Source: Saccoglossus kowalevskii | Taxonomy: Eukaryota; Hemichordata; Enteropneusta; Harrimaniidae | Length of the DNA stretch: 21,813 nucleotides | NCBI RefSeq assembly: GCF_000003605.2 | Contig: NW_003133344.1 | Location: forward strand, 577,972-599,784 | Direction of reading: 5' to 3' | Shown here: piece after piece, positions 21,223 through 21,813 of the stretch | Position numbering within the stretch: position 1 is the first letter of the stretch | How the letters are laid out: each line of letters begins with the position of its first letter | Notes under the pieces: generated by a model | Told to the model about the DNA's origin: nothing | Seen by the model: the letters and a program-made list of their open reading frames with translations, nothing else | Databases searched by the model: none | Translations under genes and position numbers: made by a program

Positions 21223-21813
21223 TTTGTAGAAACATTCGTTTACGAATACTGCTTATGCTAACTCCCTCAACGCCTAATAATGACAATACATGCAATTACA
21301 GAACTCAGTGCGACGAGCATTGCAACGTTTGTCTTTCATTTCTGAATTCCATTATTGGAATTTATTGTATTTATTGTATGCGTTCATGGAGACATGACAT
21401 GATGAATTATTTCCATTTATTTCACACGGCGTGAAACAAGCAATGTATTTATTTGCAATGACAACTATGGATAATAAGATGACTTGTGTCAATATAAAGT
21501 ATCTCATATTCCAACAATCAATTCTTGTGATGTCAATGTGTTTTTGTCATGAACTCAGACGCCTGTATATTATATGCATCTTTTATTAACACGCGATGCA
21601 AATTTCCATTTCACGCGGATTTATACGCCCTTTTTAGAAACCCGCATTAGGTTTGGAGTTGATATTCGCAATTCATCTGGATTCTGATCACGGATTACAG
21701 TGATATGAGCTAAATTACAAAATTAAACTGATATAACCAATCAAATATGCGACTAGACCTCGGGATGTTTGTGTATGCCATGTGAATGCTTGATCGACAT
21801 TTGAATAGTGAGC
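21223..21813. other. AT-rich stretch, no gene seen
   Basis: It holds an exact 9-bp tandem duplication (TTATTGTAT, 21362-21379) and a POU octamer (21596-21603). An open frame from the preceding patch runs to 21434 with five closely spaced cysteines (within 21287-21333). It is not recognised. Confidence 0.5.

Noticed and set aside
1-21813. Bacterial or phage gene system, CRISPR array, rRNA or intact tRNA
   Set aside because: Short stop-interrupted frames, no ribosome-binding sites, no regularly spaced repeats and no rRNA or cloverleaf sequence anywhere in the window.

Overview
The window looks like intergenic or intronic DNA from an animal nuclear genome, most likely an invertebrate. The evidence is indirect. 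It is AT-rich throughout, and no frame carries a convincing full-length protein. The longest open frame is 151 codons, lacks an ATG and runs through a transposon end. There are short TA microsatellites, a miniature inverted-repeat transposon and diverged repeat copies. CpG dinucleotides are common even in AT-rich parts, unlike a vertebrate genome. I see no operons, bacterial ribosome-binding sites, rRNA, intact tRNA or CRISPR array. I cannot name the species.

Layout. Positions 100-550 are a GC-richer patch with a CCAAT box, a palindromic NRF1-like site, an RFX X-box-like site and a short open frame with coding-like base periodicity. Positions 550-4,900 are AT-rich and featureless apart from TA repeats. 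A MITE of about 260 bp with 32-bp terminal inverted repeats (29/32 identical) lies at 4,906-5,165, and a 65-nt foldback at 5,616-5,680. A decayed tRNA-like (SINE-like) segment lies near 7,490-7,550. Two copies of an unrecognised repeat, about 70% identical, face each other at 11,051-11,221 (minus) and 11,859-12,024 (plus). They look like parts of a protein, but their differences are spread evenly over codon positions and one indel breaks the frame.

The right part holds a small ORF with a signal-peptide-like N-terminus (16,115-16,360), a CpG-richer patch with a coding-like frame (18,180-18,640), the best promoter candidate (20,440-20,702, two NRF1-like sites), and a small patch with two CTCF-like cores overlapping a short coding-like frame (21,124-21,222). 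The 20.4-21.2 kb interval is the most likely place for the start of a real transcription unit.

No gene is called with high confidence and I found no evidence of a new multi-gene system. The best-supported items are the MITE and the inverted repeat pair.
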